Assembly (NCBI RefSeq): GCF_964340395.1
Contig: NC_135550.1
Coordinates: 29,951,176-30,015,175 of the forward strand
DNA length: 64,000 nt
From: Glandiceps talaboti
Taxonomy: Eukaryota > Hemichordata > Enteropneusta > Spengelidae
Direction: 5' to 3'
The notes below the pieces were generated by a model. The model saw only the letters and a list, made by a program, of their open reading frames with translations. It made no database searches and was not told the origin of the DNA. Shown here one piece after another: positions 50,401 through 64,000 of the stretch. Position numbers and translations under genes: made by a program. Positions within the stretch are counted from its first letter, which is position 1. Each line of letters starts with the position of its first letter.

Positions 50401-52237
50401 GTTTAATAATAATGGTATTAAGGTCCTTAGATCAGTAAATTTATAACTTGTATCAAGAAAATATAGCACAATATCCCTGGTTCCATACTAGTGATGTTTG
50501 AAAGAGTGGAGTAGAAATAGTGTCCATAGAAAGAAAACGACTCTAATTGCTGACCTTTCCTGTCTGTCACTTTTTGAAAAATAAATTTGAAGTAAATTTG
50601 TTGTGTCTGACTGCAGTTTGGGTTTACATGACAATTGTCATAGCTAATTTCTTCATTCTATTGACCTGTGTTGGCTATTCTGTGTTCTATACAGTAGGAG
50701 GCTTGAATATGTGCTGAAGGGATGGAATACCTCACACTTCCTTCAATACATTTGTAGAATTACAAAGAAAAGAAAGGCAAATAGTTATTTCTCTTATTGC
50801 ATTGATTGTGTATATAATGGTGTAGGCAGACATTGTTCAGTCATGTGCAATTTGTCACCAAATTTTAACATTAGTGGTACAAGTGGTCTGTATATAATAA
50901 GATGTATTGTTTCACTGGTCCATTCATCTAGTTCATGCTTACCAGCCAGTGTTTGTTCAATAATTGTATTTGCTTAGTACTGCCAGTTACGGTAGGTTTC
51001 TGTTTATTTTCCAGTTTCATTGTACAGTTTTATTTCATTTTTATTTTTAACCTTGTCTTTACTAATTTATTTTAGATAATTCACGTAGGTTGATAATATA
51101 TTTTTAAAATGGGAGATTTAGTCTACAGATAAATATGAATTTATATTTTTACAAAAATATGTGAAAGCTATATGGAAGACTGGTATTCCGTTGAAAGGCA
51201 AAATGTGATAAGGCTTGGCCCTTTTGTAAGAATCTGGCTGAAAGCAATGATTTTCCCTCACCAATAGATCATTCTGAGTCATCAAATATCACCTTCCACC
51301 ATTTTGTTCAATACCGTCATGAATGTTCGACTGAAATTCTAGCATTCTTTAACTAAAATAAATAAAGATCGCTTGCAAGACAGTGGCTTCAAAAGCAATA
51401 GCTAAAACAGCAAAAATATCTGACCTGTCAACATGCCAGTTATAGAGTATAGGTCAGTATGAAAAAGCTTGTGCTTCTAAATTACGCATCAAATACAGCC
51501 AAGTTTGCTTCCTGCAATATATTTTATTTGAAATATCAGAATGACAAAATGAACAAGAATTAAAATTTGATTATTGCGTATAGTTTTATCTCGGTTGTGT
51601 ATGCTGCAGCATTTGTAAGCTCTGATTTTGCAATACATTATTAGGCAAGCGTAATGGCAAATGGGGTTTTTGTTTGACTTGCCATCACTCATGGTAGGGA
51701 GAAATTTATAGTGCAGTGGTATTATGAACAATGGTCTTTTATGGGGTCATCATTTTCAACATACACGCCAGCAATCAAGAAAGTCTCAGAGATGATGGTA
51801 GGATCTATCACTAGAAAGGAGGGAATTGGATGTGATGAATGTCATGATAAGTACAGGCATGATATTAAAATTCACCCACGTAACAGGAGTAAGGTGTATC
51901 CGCTGGTCTGCATCGACAAATAACAAAAAATGCTGCAGTGAATACACAATAGCTACAGGGGGGGACACCCACTCCATTTCTTTGGAATTAATTGTAATAT
52001 CTAACTCAGATGGAGGTGATGACGAATCATTTATCTTCTTCGCTCAACTGACCACTGTAGTATTTTCGTCACTATTTACTAAGTCAATGTAACCATAACG
52101 GTTGCAGCTTCATGTAAGAGGGATCCTGTACTACAGCAAGCAAGCCTTGACATTTTTCACCATGTTGCCTTGGCCCCTTCCAACAATCGCCACTCTCCCT
52201 TTGCAGAATTATCCTGGCCTTGAGGCTAGCCACTACG

Positions 52238-52251
52238 GTTACCATGGCTAC
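52238..52251 (+). promoter_or_regulatory. RFX X-box-like motif in the intron
   Basis: GTTACCATGGCTAC matches the X-box GTTRCCATGGYAAC at all but one position. It lies in a locally GC-richer stretch (about 52100-52330) that could be a conserved element. Inference only. Confidence 0.3.
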
Positions 52252-53094
52252 TGCTATTCACTGGAAAGCAGTATTAAAATGAAAATGCTCTTCCCTTTAC
52301 AAAACACTGGTCTGCCAATTTATCCACATCCATCACTAGCCATTGTTCGCATCATATTGCTATCTTCAATAGTCCTTTTCATTCAGCCTATATGGCTGTG
52401 GGGGTCATATATTGAAAGAAAAAAAAAGTTGCACAGACAAAATATATGAATACTGCTACTTGTAGTCAGTCTAACTATCTGAATCTGTTTAATATTTATG
52501 GTGGTAGATGGGTTGCTGTTTGCTCATTTACACTGAATCACTGATAATGAGAATGCATGAGAAGGGAAACTGTAGCAGTGTTATTGATTGCAGTTTCACC
52601 CATCAAGTATTCTAAATTATCCAAACAAAGGCAGCTCTTTTTTTTTAAATTTATTTTTTATAACTGTTTCATAATGAAATCAAATTTTGGCAATTTATTT
52701 ATTATCTGTATCAAAATTGAATAATGAAAATATGAAAGCAACGTGTGCCACCACAGCCGGGGCAGGAGATCAGCTTGACAACTGAAATGATACATATATA
52801 GTTGGTCCATTTTACTCAAGCCTGAAGGTAAACTGTGTAAGGTCATATAAATATCAAAACTAGTTTGCAGTACAACTAAGGTGCATGAACTTGTTTCTTT
52901 TAACCCATTCCCTTGACCACAGTTAAACAATCCAAGGAAGAGTATGTCAACATGTACCTTAGCACATCCTATAATTCAAAATCAAAGTTATGAGACTCAG
53001 TACAATCACTTTATAGCACCAAAATGTGATGATAGCTTTGTAATAATATAAATACTGCATTGTACAATATCTACCCCCCAAAAAAAAATTACCT

Positions 53095-53098
<4 letters not shown>

Positions 53099-53162
<64 letters not shown>

Positions 53163-53251
53163 CTATATATATATATATATACATACATACATACATACAT
53201 ACATACATACATACATACATACATACATACATACATACATACATACATACA

Positions 53252-53281
<30 letters not shown>
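53099..53281 (+). repeat. (AT)n followed by (ACAT)~25 microsatellite
   Basis: About 60 bases of AT, a short interruption TTTCTATATA, more AT, then about 100 bases of ACAT tetranucleotide. The ACAT part probably arose by point change in the AT tract and expansion. Open frames here ([12 protein letters not shown]) are artefacts. Confidence 0.95.
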
Positions 53282-53282
<1 letters not shown>

Positions 53283-53325
53283 CGAGCACTGTTTACTCCA
53301 GTATTGACATATTACATATACTGAG

Positions 53326-53476
<151 letters not shown>

Positions 53477-56400
53477 AGTTATGCAATTTTTGACAAATAT
53501 AGATTCAAAACAGTCTGAAATATCCATACTCTCATTGATTTAATCTCGACTTATATTTGCATCACTCAGCTCCCTGTACAGTTATACACTGGCACACACA
53601 GATATACACACATTTACCAATACACATGTCGTAAAATAATCACACAGAAATTTGTTGTTGAAGTAGCATTCTGAGATTGCATTTATTTTCTTTATATCAA
53701 TATCCATGAAAATTAATAATAAACCTGTATTAAAATCTCTGATGGCTTTGGGACTATAAATCCGTCAAAATGTATACTGAGGATTTTGAAAGATTAACAG
53801 GACCTTTTGCTACTGATAACAGCAGTTGTGTCTACTGATTCATCCTCTTCTAACATGCACAAATCTTCTTTTCTGTTTTCCTTTGTTTGCTACTTAGTCC
53901 ACATTGACAATATTTTGTATAATACCACCTAACTGATATTGTAATGATTGTAAACTTTAACCAAAATCAAACTCTCTATTTTCTCCCATTTTCAACATAG
54001 AAAATGTCTGTAGCTCAACTCGTTTCTGCATTCAAATCAGTCGGAATGAAATTTTGCTATTCAGTATAATACTCTAATCATGTATAATTTTCCTGCACCC
54101 CTTGTTTTCCAAGGAGCTTGCTTTCTATTGGGGTAGCTGCATTTGAAAGCATTATTTGTAGGATCGTGATAATAAAGCCAGTCATTGTGGTGTATAACTG
54201 GACAGACATGCTACAGTCAGTACATTTATTTATTTTTTTATTTATTGCACCCCTTTTGTAACAGGGGTTCACTATTAAGCATGATAGGAGCAGCACTAAC
54301 AGAAAATTAAAATACATACACTACTAAAAAATTAGAGAAGATATGACTAGTATAATCATATACAGAAACAAACAAAACAAAGGGAGGTAAGAAGAGTGAG
54401 AGAAATAAAACTAAATATATAAATACGGTTAGTTTATGCAGTTCTCATAGCAAACCGCAATTTCATCTGGAATTAACATCCACACAGGTGCCTTAAATTT
54501 GCTTCCTTTATTGAAATGAATTTGTCAAGAGTGTTTGTTCATTGATCAGTGACAAAAGCTGTATCAAATTCTGTAGCTTCCACTACAGTGATTGTGACAG
54601 TGTCACTACCTTTGGCAAGCCATGCACCATGGCTGTCTCTCGTAATTGAAATTAACAGCTTAATCAAATGATCAGCCAAAGGTTTGAGAATTTCCCTCTT
54701 TCTTGACTACCAGCAGTTAAGAATTTCAATTTAATGAATCGACTAGTCTATATTGTGCTAGTATTTGGCAAATGTATTCACAGAGATGCAGTTCCATCAA
54801 AATCCTCAAAAAAAAAAGGAAATTTATCTGGTTATGTTTACGTAATGTTTCCTAACACTTGTATGAAAGTGAAAACGGTTATGAAGCATGTAGTGCTTTC
54901 ATTCCTTGATATGTTTAATAGCGAAATCATAATTCAGTGTATTCAGTCAAGAAGCAGGTATGATATAAACGTTACGAAACAAAAAATCAAGTATTGATGT
55001 AGAATTGACAAATCCTAAACAGATGCATGTAGTAGACGTCCCTTGAGAGACAAACTGTCTTGAGGTGACAATTTTTGCCATACCCAATAATTACAAGAGA
55101 AGTGATGTCATGCTTGGGAAATGCATTAAGATTTGAAGTGAAAATGATTGAAAGGGTCACTTGGGATAAGAATGGTTGTGGAGAGAGCATGCCTGCTGAT
55201 ATGCTTTGTTGCTTATTCTGAGGACTGGCATAAAATCCCAGACACACAAAAAAAGTGTTCAGCATCCGTCCTTGAGGGTTGGACTTACTACAGGGTTCTG
55301 TTAATGTGAATGGCAGTGAAAATTAGACTGCCACAGATGGTCAGTACAGGTGTACCATTAGTTGCCATAAATGGCCATGATCATAAAAACAACAACTTTG
55401 CATTATATACTTTCAGAGAGCGTGTGTGTGACAGTTGTGCATGCCTGCTTGCCTCACACTACTGTGTCCTTTGTTTACTTGGGGTTTGAGGGATTTAGTC
55501 TTATATATGGCTAGTAGACATGCACTGGCCCAAAGAGAGGCACCAGGTGCATGGCTGCCAGACAAAAGCACTCATGGCCCTCAATGCATGTGGTCACATT
55601 GTGCCCTTTGATGACATGTGACCAGTGGACCATAACTAGCATAAAGCCCCATGAGATGGTGTTTTCATGCAGTATGCTCTTCTCAAAGATGCATGTTTGA
55701 CATTTAAGCTTGCTAGTAGTATATAAACCATATATTTACTTTCATTGTAACATATAAATTATTTTCACACTCATTCTGAAATGTAGTTCTTAATTTTGGG
55801 GGAAAACAGTTGTCAGAGTGGATTCCTTAGTGAGATTATCAAGTAAAGTGTGCATACAACCTATTTACCTTGTACAAGGTTTCAAACAAAGTTTTCATCC
55901 TTATTGTTAAAACCACGTACTTCCATGAATGCTTTTTTCAACCTTTCATGTTCTCTATATGCTACCCATGCATATAGAGAACAATAGAGGTATATTTTTA
56001 TAGTATAGAAGTATATAAGTGAGTGAATTCTTAAAAAATAAGATAAGTGCATAATCGTCCATCTTACTTTCTAGTTTGACAACTTTTATCACCACCAGGA
56101 AAAGTAAGTTATGCAATATGAATAGTTACTGATGGGGAGGGGGGAGGGTTAAGTAAAATACTGGGAAACGATTACCAGAGATATGTATTTCCGTGTATGA
56201 GGCATAGCAGATATCAACCAGTATTTTCAAAAAAAGTTTTGAGTAGTAGTCAAAGTGTACATTAAGAATGAATCGTACCAATCTGTAGTATAGATATCTA
56301 TCATTAGTCTATGTGAACTTGACCACCATCAGCTGGACATTATTTATTTACTTTGATAGATAATTGGTATAGTCATAATTTCATATTACAATTTATGTAA

Positions 56401-59118
56401 CTACTACATATTACATTTTAAAGTATATATTTACAAAGCCAATGACATTCTGGCTTTTTGAAAAATGGAGGAAAAACTGGAATTGATATAGATGAAGATT
56501 CACATCCTGATGATAGATATTCTTAATGGCAAATAAATACCCATGCAAGTATAGTTTTTAGTTCAGTGTTGCCATCAAAATATATAACAAGCAGTATTTT
56601 GCTTTTTCATGTGATGAGCCTTTACTGATTCTGCAAACTGACATTGCCCCCCCAAAAAAGACAGTTGACCTTTCAGGACGAATGAGCTGTGTATAAAGAA
56701 AAGTCACTAAAATCTTTATCTTAAGGGTTTGTCATATACCTTAGCACTGAGGAAAATAATATTTGGTAACAAAATTGAAGAAAAAAGGAAGATTTATGAT
56801 TGAAGTTATGTTTTTCATGTAGAGCAGTTGACTTAACAAACAAACAAACAAGCAGACAGACCACACATGGTATTGATATCATCAAATATGTAATAGTTCT
56901 ATTTGGACAAAGTGTGTCTGGACATATTGAATTATTGCCCGCTGTGGAATACATTCTTTCTGTAGTTTTCAATGATACATGGCTTGACTCGAAGTGTATT
57001 AGACACTTTGATACCCCAAACTTGTTTTCGTATTTGTTGCAAGGTAAACAAAACTTTGCAGTGTTTCATCAAATGAAAATCTATGAAGTTGGTAGAGATG
57101 TTCCAACCATTGCCTTCACTCAGAATCCATGTCTGTGATGTACAGAAGTCATTCATAACTTAGTATTATAAAGCATTCAATTTACTAAAAGACTTATACA
57201 TAGCAGCAGATGATCAATTGTAATAGTTGAGATCCAAAGCTATGCAGATTCAAAGATCTGTATTGTCCATTTACAATTTTCAGTCATCATCTCAAAAAAC
57301 CGTGAGTGTCCTTGTTGTTTTCAATTCAGGAACAGTAGAGATACTTTATCTTGTCAGACTAACAGCAAGGGTCATTGCTAGTCCAGTCCATGGAAACTGA
57401 CTTGGCCTGTTGCCCTGTCGGGCCAAAGTAAGCTTGACTGGCTTATTACACACCCTGGATATTCTCATCACAATTAGCGTGTTTTATAGCATACATACCA
57501 CCTAAGCATGTAATGAACTTCACACTATGTCAAATACTACAACACTAAAATGATGGGATTGTTACCTAAAAAACCATCAGTAACAGAAACAAAAACATGC
57601 AATTATTTTACAGTTTTGAAGAAAAATTTGAAATGAACTATGAACTGTTTTTGCCATGGTCTTTGGGGGAGTTGCAGCCAGTTCCATTAGCTATGATCAT
57701 AGCAGTCGTGTATGTTGAATATTGATATGACGGGAGCTGTGTTTTTCTCTCTCTACTACACTAGGGACAACTGATAATCACCACCAAAGATTAAGTGAAA
57801 TTCTTTGAGGGGAATATTAAGCTCTTGTCATTTACGTCAGCCTTCCTTTTGGTAGTTTGATGATTTTCAGAGCATAGAACATTAAATATTTACCGCTGTA
57901 ATTACATTCAATGCAACAAAACAATCACCTACATTCAAACAATGCTGTTGAGTTAGTGAAAAGTAAGTCTTTTTTGACCAATGTTAAACCACAATCAAGA
58001 TGTAGAGTAATATTTAATAAAAATGTTGTTTATGTAATCAGGAATTTATTTTATAAACTTTTATTTGAAAAGTCTAACAACACTTTGTCCCTAATATGTA
58101 AACTTTGTCATTTCATAGTGTAAAATTCTGAGAAAGTCATGTAGATCTAAAACAACATAGTCACTGAAAATTGTCACAAAACATGGTCTAAAGTTTATGT
58201 GGAATATTCAAGGTAATGAAAGGGTCTCAAGATTTTAGTGCTGAAAATTTACTGTATGTGCACGACATTGCTGTGTCAAATGTTTGAAATGAAATGTCAG
58301 TGAAACAACCAAGTTGTGGTGGGCGACTTTCAAGGATAGAATATCGTGATTGTCATAACACTTAAAGGATGATCTGTCTTTGTAGTACCCAGGAAATATA
58401 ATGTATCACCAGGGAACTTGACTAGCACTGATAAGTACAACAGTAATCCCACGTCCAACTTTTAGCTTAAATAGTTGTTTCTGCAAGATATTCATGATAA
58501 GAAATGGAAATACCTCCATCAGAGACTGTTGTAAGGTGTGAAATGCTGTCCTTCTGTTTTGATCCATTGCTTTATACTTGATCCGACAATTTGATGCCAA
58601 AGGTGTCACTTACTATTTGCATATTCTGTGTTTCCAGCATAGGTGTGATGAAAGGCTGAGCAAACAAACAAACAAGTGAACTGTCCTGTAATGCGTATTT
58701 TGTATGATGAGATCAAATTATTCCAATTTGATAAAGTCCCATGGTACTGTCACACACCAAGTGGCAATAACAATATTCATATAACTGACAAAATACTGCA
58801 ACTTTCACATGCATGTAGATGATTGAAAGTCCTCAGTGGCTGAACACACACAATATTTGTTGGACCTGTTTACATTTCATTAGTTATGAATTACAACTGA
58901 GTATAGTATTATGGCAGTGATAATAAAACATGTGTCTGTATTGTGTGTATATCTATGTAACACCTATAGTAACTATTTATGCCAAAGTCTTGCGTCATTT
59001 CAAATCACAATTTGTACAATTATCATATTTGTACAGTTATGACTTGTTATTATCACAAACTTAGAACTGTGCATACACTAAATGCCAATTTTCTATGTTT
59101 TTCAATGTTTAAATTTTT
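53477..59118. other. Intronic non-coding stretch
   Basis: No exon was recognised. Tetra- and dinucleotide fragments occur: CACACAGATATACACA near 53595 and CAAACAAACAAA near 56838 and 58666. A transposon-like GCACCCCTTTTGTAACAGGG segment near 54247 follows a TTTA-rich run and may be a LINE remnant, but it cannot be classified. A perfect hairpin at 55949-55983 is listed separately. Confidence 0.4.
55949..55983. repeat. Perfect 14-bp hairpin with 7-nt loop
   Basis: TGTTCTCTATATGC (55949-55962) is followed after TACCCAT by its exact reverse complement (55970-55983). The stem is too short for a miRNA precursor of normal size and the flanks do not obviously extend it. It may be a decayed inverted repeat, a protein-binding palindrome or chance. 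Confidence 0.6.
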
Positions 59119-59260
59119 TCATTCATTCATTCATCCTTCCATTTGTCTAAGTCATTCATTCATTCATTCATCCATCCATCCATTCACTTGTTTGTTTGTT
59201 CATTTATTCACTCACTCACTCATTCATTCATTCATTCATTCATTCATTCATTCACCCATT
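59119..59260 (+). repeat. (CATT)n/(CATC)n/(CACT)n tetranucleotide array
   Basis: An imperfect tetranucleotide array with three CATT blocks separated by CATCC, TTTG and CACT variants. It is the source of the histidine/serine/isoleucine-rich open frame at 58979-59308, which I do not regard as a gene. Confidence 0.9.
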
Positions 59261-60092
59261 TTGCCTGGCACTGACAAAAACACAATTTGTGATACCATGA
59301 AAAAATAAGAACTCAAAATATGAATATTTGCAATGCATGAGGGCAAGCTTTCATCTGCCATTATCATACAGATTATGCTACAGATAAGTAAGTGTATGAA
59401 TACAACTATTTAGTAGTTTGTTGAATGATACAATTTATCATTATCACCCATGGCGTATTTCAAATTAAAACAATGTCATGCATAAGTGAGCTATATTTTC
59501 AACAACAACAAAATTAATGGGTGGTTTGCAAGGCATATAAAGTTGGCAGTATTTTTTCTTCCAAGTGTATGTTAGAGCATTGTGAAAACCAGACACAGCA
59601 ATAGAATTGAACCTCAAAATTTCATACTATACTAAAAAGAATCCCAAAAGCACTTCCTGTAGTCTTTAGATTCCTGCAATGTGAATATGTTACTAGGCTT
59701 TATTGATTCTTACATGGTCAATTGTTCTCTGGTCAAATTTGACCTTGCACATATATTTAGTATTGAATGTTGGAGGGTCAATAGCCTCATTTCGTAAAAA
59801 ATAATCATGTTTTTTTTAACCATAGAGTTCAAGGTTATTATGTATGTGACAGTGTTGGTTGGAGACTTTGGTTGTCATAATAATGTTTATTATCAAATCA
59901 TTATATGTTCTAAGACGGTATGCATATGTTAATTTTATATATTCAAAGCACAATATATATTGCAGCATATACATTGGGATATACCACTCTCTGATACTTG
60001 CACAAAATATTTCATTTATTGCCACAAAAAAGGATAATCATCTTATAGCTGTGTATTACATTGTAAAAGTCACAAACTGAAAGAAAGACAGT
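59261..60092. other. Intronic non-coding stretch
   Basis: No feature was recognised. Confidence 0.4.
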
Positions 60093-60216
60093 CATACACA
60101 TACGTACGTACATACATACATGCATGCATGCATGCATACATACATACATACATACATACATACATACATACATACATACATACATACATACATACATACA
60201 TACATACATACATACA
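60093..60216 (+). repeat. (CATA)n microsatellite with TACG and CATG variants
   Basis: CATACACA, two TACG units, CATA, four CATG units and then about 20 CATA units. The order shows variant repeats preserved at the 5' edge, with a homogeneous expanded 3' part. Confidence 0.95.
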
Positions 60217-63200
60217 GAACTGAAGAGCCTCTAAGGTAAAATGTCTTGTGTGCCTACTTTTGGCTAAATGGGCCAATTTTACAGCAGTTACGAAACAGTG
60301 AAATTATTCCCAAATTGTAGAATTGCAATAAAAGTATACAGTAAATGGTTTGTTTTGGTGAAAAATTGAAACTATAATCTTGAAAGAGATAGGGAAATGG
60401 GATAAAATCCATTTTCTTTACCATAGTTTTGGAGGAGTTCAACCCAATCATAAGTAGACTTCATCAACTTATCACAGTGCCTGTGGTGAAAACATTCAGT
60501 GATTCTCTGTGTGTTTTGGATGAAGAAAATTTCAAACTCAAATGGTAATGCAAGGTAGTGAAAGTCCATATACCTGGATCATATTGAGGGTTTTCTGGCC
60601 ATGGCATGTATAGTTACTTTTGAGGGGATTGGAAGAAAAGTCAAAAGTACTGTCATGATACCACCAATGTGACCTGGTTTGAATGGGAATATGGCTGTAT
60701 ATGTATACATAAGAGATGAGGATGGAGTGTGGTATAATGAATATCATCAAGTCATCACAACAAAGGAAGTCATTGCAGTAGTAGGAACTACAGCATTGGT
60801 GGTAACAATTAACATGCCTCCTTGTATTTACTATACCTAAATTGTCTAATAATGAGGGGGGGGGGGGGAGAAGTTCAAATGACACCTGTGTGTTTATATT
60901 TATTTGATTCTTTTGTTGTTCCTCCAGCATCACTCCAGCTAGATAAATTCCACCACTAGAAACAGAAGTAAAGTGCCAAGAGACACATTAAGTTGACAGT
61001 AATGATTTCACTGTAAGTCTCATCACAATTTATCATTGGTAATCCTAGCGACTGAGGTACATGGATTTTCTGGTGATTGGTCTCACTATAAAACCATATT
61101 TCATTGTGTGTTGGATTATATTGTGTATTTTCTCCAAAGTGCTGTCTCCAGTTGGATTAGTCTTCCTGTAAGTTGCAGTATTTGGGAAATGGAAGAAAAT
61201 AGACAAAAGCTTGGAATATAACAGGATTTGGTATTCCTTTTATCTTGTCATCACAAAACACCACTCGTCCCTCCTTCTCCATCCTTTTATTCCACACCAA
61301 ACTGTAGAAAAAAGGTTACTAAGTGAAACCTTGAGCATAGAGTTTTCAACTGTGGTATTGTCAAGAGGTAATTCCCAGTGGTGTTGAAATCTCTGTTTCT
61401 TTGCAGCAAAGTAAAACGATAACTGGCCCATCCACATAATTGATAGCTATCATGCTGCAAACTGAGATAAGAATTCATCAATGATACAAAACAGTCTCTC
61501 ACAAAAATTTCACTCGCCCACAAATTCAGCTGGAACATCATAGCCAGTATCGAAGACTTGCATTTCAAACATCAATCCTTTTTTTCGTGCAACCTTTTTT
61601 GTCATGATGCATAGACAGTTTCATGCATTCCTCAGGGAAAGGGGTGTGTTATATCTGTTCCCAGATGTATTGCCACTGACAAATACAGAGAAAATATCCA
61701 GATTGTGACTGAAAGCAGTATTTTAATATCTGAGACACCAGTGTCTGTGAACTCCGCATAATGCCATATCACAAATGGAAGCTCATCTCTGAAATGATAC
61801 AGTCATTGAAGCATTTAAGTACTCTACCATGATATGAAAGGATGTATGAGGCAAAATAATAACAGCCAAGATGAATTTTTCACCATCATGATTGTTCACT
61901 GAATGCACCCCAATTGTTGGTTGCAGGCAATTTTTTATCTGAGTGTATGTGTCTTTCACGGTTAAATGATCCGAGAACTAGCATGATAGCTAACCCAGGC
62001 AGGGCACAACCATGCATCATATTTTCAACTTTTTCTTTGTTATTTTAACTGAGCAATTTTTTTTTGTTATCTATTTGAAACAAATTATTAAAGAAAAGAA
62101 TTTAGCTGAAAGTACTCGTATAACAGCTTTCCAGGCTCAGAAAATCCTGCTAAATATTACATCACCTTTACCCACCCTTAGGCATATCATGATCATGTAT
62201 CAGCCATCCCATTGCTACAGAAACGCTAACTGGCTCTACGCTTATCATACATTTAAATCGTAGGTTTTCAGCTTAGATATGCCTACGTTGTTTCTCAATG
62301 TTACCAGCATAATAACAGTGTCGTTGAAGAGAGTCATAAATTTGAGGGATAATTTCAGATAAGCTCACATCACTGGACGTGCATGCTTGTTGTAAGATGT
62401 ATCCTGACATTAAATTTCCATCAACGTGTAATTACAAAGCCATGGAGTTTGGATGTACCAGGCAAAGAATCTCAATTGGCTGAGTTTCGATTTTGTTGGT
62501 CGATTGGTTCTTCCATGCCAGTGGTTTTATTAAGCCTCCCAAGATAAACCTAGCAGGTCATCTTTGCTAATATTGAGGAAGCTGAGGGATAAAAAAACCT
62601 CTTTGAGTGCCCTTATAAACGATGTTTATCTACTGGAATAAAAGTACTGTACATTAATTAGACATCTTTGTATGTATAAAATCAATGTCATTTGTTGTAC
62701 TACTTACTGTATTAGTACAAATTTCAATCGGGGTAATTTTCAGTCAAGTAAACTTGAAATTGTATTTATATTTCTTTTTTGTTGTTTGTTCTAATTTTTG
62801 AATAACAGGGAAGAGAAGTAGACAGAAGCAAACAAAAAAATCACTTTACTGAGAAAAATTGTATTGACTGATATTATCTGAATGAGTGCAGAGTGAAATG
62901 TGTCTACTCTGGATACTTTTCCATCCAGTAAAGAAGATAGTTTAGAATTTCAATCAGTTTCAATATTCAAAGGTGATGTCTGGTCTGCGTTCTCATCCTA
63001 GTCATTTTACCCTGTGCCCTGTTGTTTGCAGCTGATGATCTGCCTTGTTCTTTCTAACAAACCCCAGTGGGCCAGTAATGTTGAATTCTATTTATCTGCA
63101 TATTCTTTCATGCACATTCTCATATGACATCACTTTGTAGTCTGCCAGAACCATTTAATTATAACAACAAATAATTCATACTTAAATAACACAAGTGATG

Positions 63201-64000
63201 GCCAATATTGTCTTTTGTTTTGGCATATAAAATGTTGCCTTTACTATTGCAGTTGGTAATTTATTGATTAACACAACATAAAAATATGTATAATATAATA
63301 TTTACATATTTTGATACGGATATATTGTTGGAAGTTGTTTTATTGGCAAGGTTGCATTGCATTGTTTGTTCAGTGTTTTGAAAGTTTTGACATGATTTCC
63401 ATCACCTTAGTACTTCATAGTGCTCTTTGAAACTATAAAAGAATAAACAATAATTCAGCAGGCAAAAAAGATTAGTCTGTGAGTATAATTTCTATAATGG
63501 GAAGTTTGTCTTATTTTCCAGTATCTTTTGTTCCAACACTTCTCTTTTGTCATTTCTGTATGCCATGTGAATTTCTAGCACACTGCCCTCATTTCTAGTA
63601 ACCACATTTTTCTCATTTATTGAAGTAGCACAACAGGCATATATCAGAAGTCTGACATTATTGACATGATTAAGTGATACAGTGTACAGATATTGCAAGC
63701 TTTGCAGAATAAAAATCAATGTTGTCATTTAGAAACTTGTGGTATATTACTTTAAAAACAGTTTTAAAAAAATCTCTTGCTAAAAAGTGTTGGGTTTCTG
63801 TGTTGTAACTGCATCACATACAGTATTAATTGTGGTATTCCCTGTTGAATATGAAACAGGATCTGTAAAGATGCCTTCTGAAGATAAACGTCACCCGGTT
63901 ATTAGACACATATAAGTTTTTTATTACACGTGTATGTGCTAAAATAAGCCCAAAGGTGTTATGCAAATCGTAACTTTGGTTGAACTTTTACTACTGTAGT
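60217..64000. other. Intronic non-coding stretch to the window end
   Basis: No exon was recognised on either strand. A G13 homopolymer is at 60856-60868. The longest frame (131 codons, 60538-60933 minus) contains the poly-G stretch read as a proline run and has no other feature. The remainder is AT-rich unique sequence. Confidence 0.4.

Noticed and set aside
51711-52449. Possible second exon, with CX2C text (CDECHDKY) and a CTCTCCCTTTGCAG acceptor-like site
   Set aside because: The CX2C is not followed by the histidine spacing of a C2H2 finger, and the frame after the acceptor-like site has no resemblance to FOG, SALL, BCL11 or ZNF521 second exons.
58979-59308. 109-codon frame rich in H, S, F and I
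   Set aside because: Encoded by the CATT tetranucleotide array.
60012-60276. Cysteine-rich CMYV repeat frames on the minus strand
   Set aside because: Artefact of the (CATA)n tract; not a cysteine-rich peptide gene.
60538-60933. 131-codon minus-strand frame
   Set aside because: It runs through a poly-G tract read as prolines; the rest has no domain or conserved pattern.

Overview
This is a 64 kb piece of an animal nuclear genome. It is AT-rich, almost wholly non-coding, and full of simple repeats, minisatellites, tRNA-derived SINEs and small inverted-repeat (MITE-like) transposons. The repeats (a SINE tail of the form AAAGCGCTATATAAGAACC...(ATT)n, several MITE families, long AT and ACAT tracts) fit a bilaterian invertebrate such as a marine deuterostome or spiralian. 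I cannot name the species.

Only one coding segment can be defended. It is a 52-nt first coding exon at 49345-49396 (+) reading MSRRKQDKPQQVKRALA and ending in a good splice donor. MSRRKQ is the NuRD/RBBP4-binding N-terminus shared by the FOG (ZFPM), SALL, BCL11 and ZNF423/521 zinc-finger regulators. The exon sits in the only clearly CpG-rich stretch of the window, which I read as the promoter and 5' end of a developmental zinc-finger gene running rightward. Its zinc-finger exons are not visible, so from 49397 to the window end I read first intron, more than 14 kb long. The roughly 49 kb upstream has no recognisable gene and is best read as the gene's 5' intergenic landscape.

Layout. 1-12 kb: unique-looking non-coding DNA with a PBX-MEIS-type site and a CTCF-like pair. 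12.1-17.1 kb: a repeat-rich block with two diverged L2-like tail repeats, a 530-bp long-TIR element with 10-bp target duplications (Mutator-like), a palindromic element, a small MITE and a 19-copy 41-bp minisatellite. 17-34 kb: AT-rich DNA with a second MITE copy, a degenerate array, a TG/CG tract and a 359-bp near-full-length foldback element. 34-39 kb: a long (TA)n tract, two different tRNA-SINEs (one with a perfect 16-bp target duplication), a second palindromic element, a third MITE copy and a degenerate AAATATT array. 41-45.3 kb: a triplicated ~150-bp repeat, an inverted SINE copy and a ~145-bp repeat ending in (CATA)n(CA)n. 46.7-47.7 kb: an unusual cluster of about 19 GGATTA motifs, ending about 1.6 kb upstream of the start codon. 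48.8-50.4 kb: an X-box, the promoter and exon 1. 50.4-64 kb: intron with long AT/ACAT, CATT and CATA microsatellites and a perfect hairpin.

The most interesting observation is the pairing of the MSRRKQ first exon with the upstream GGATTA cluster. Its repeated core, read on the minus strand, is GATAATCC: a K50-homeodomain (Otx/Pitx/Gsc) site overlapping a GATA core. Whether it is a regulatory array or just a degenerate minisatellite cannot be decided from sequence alone.
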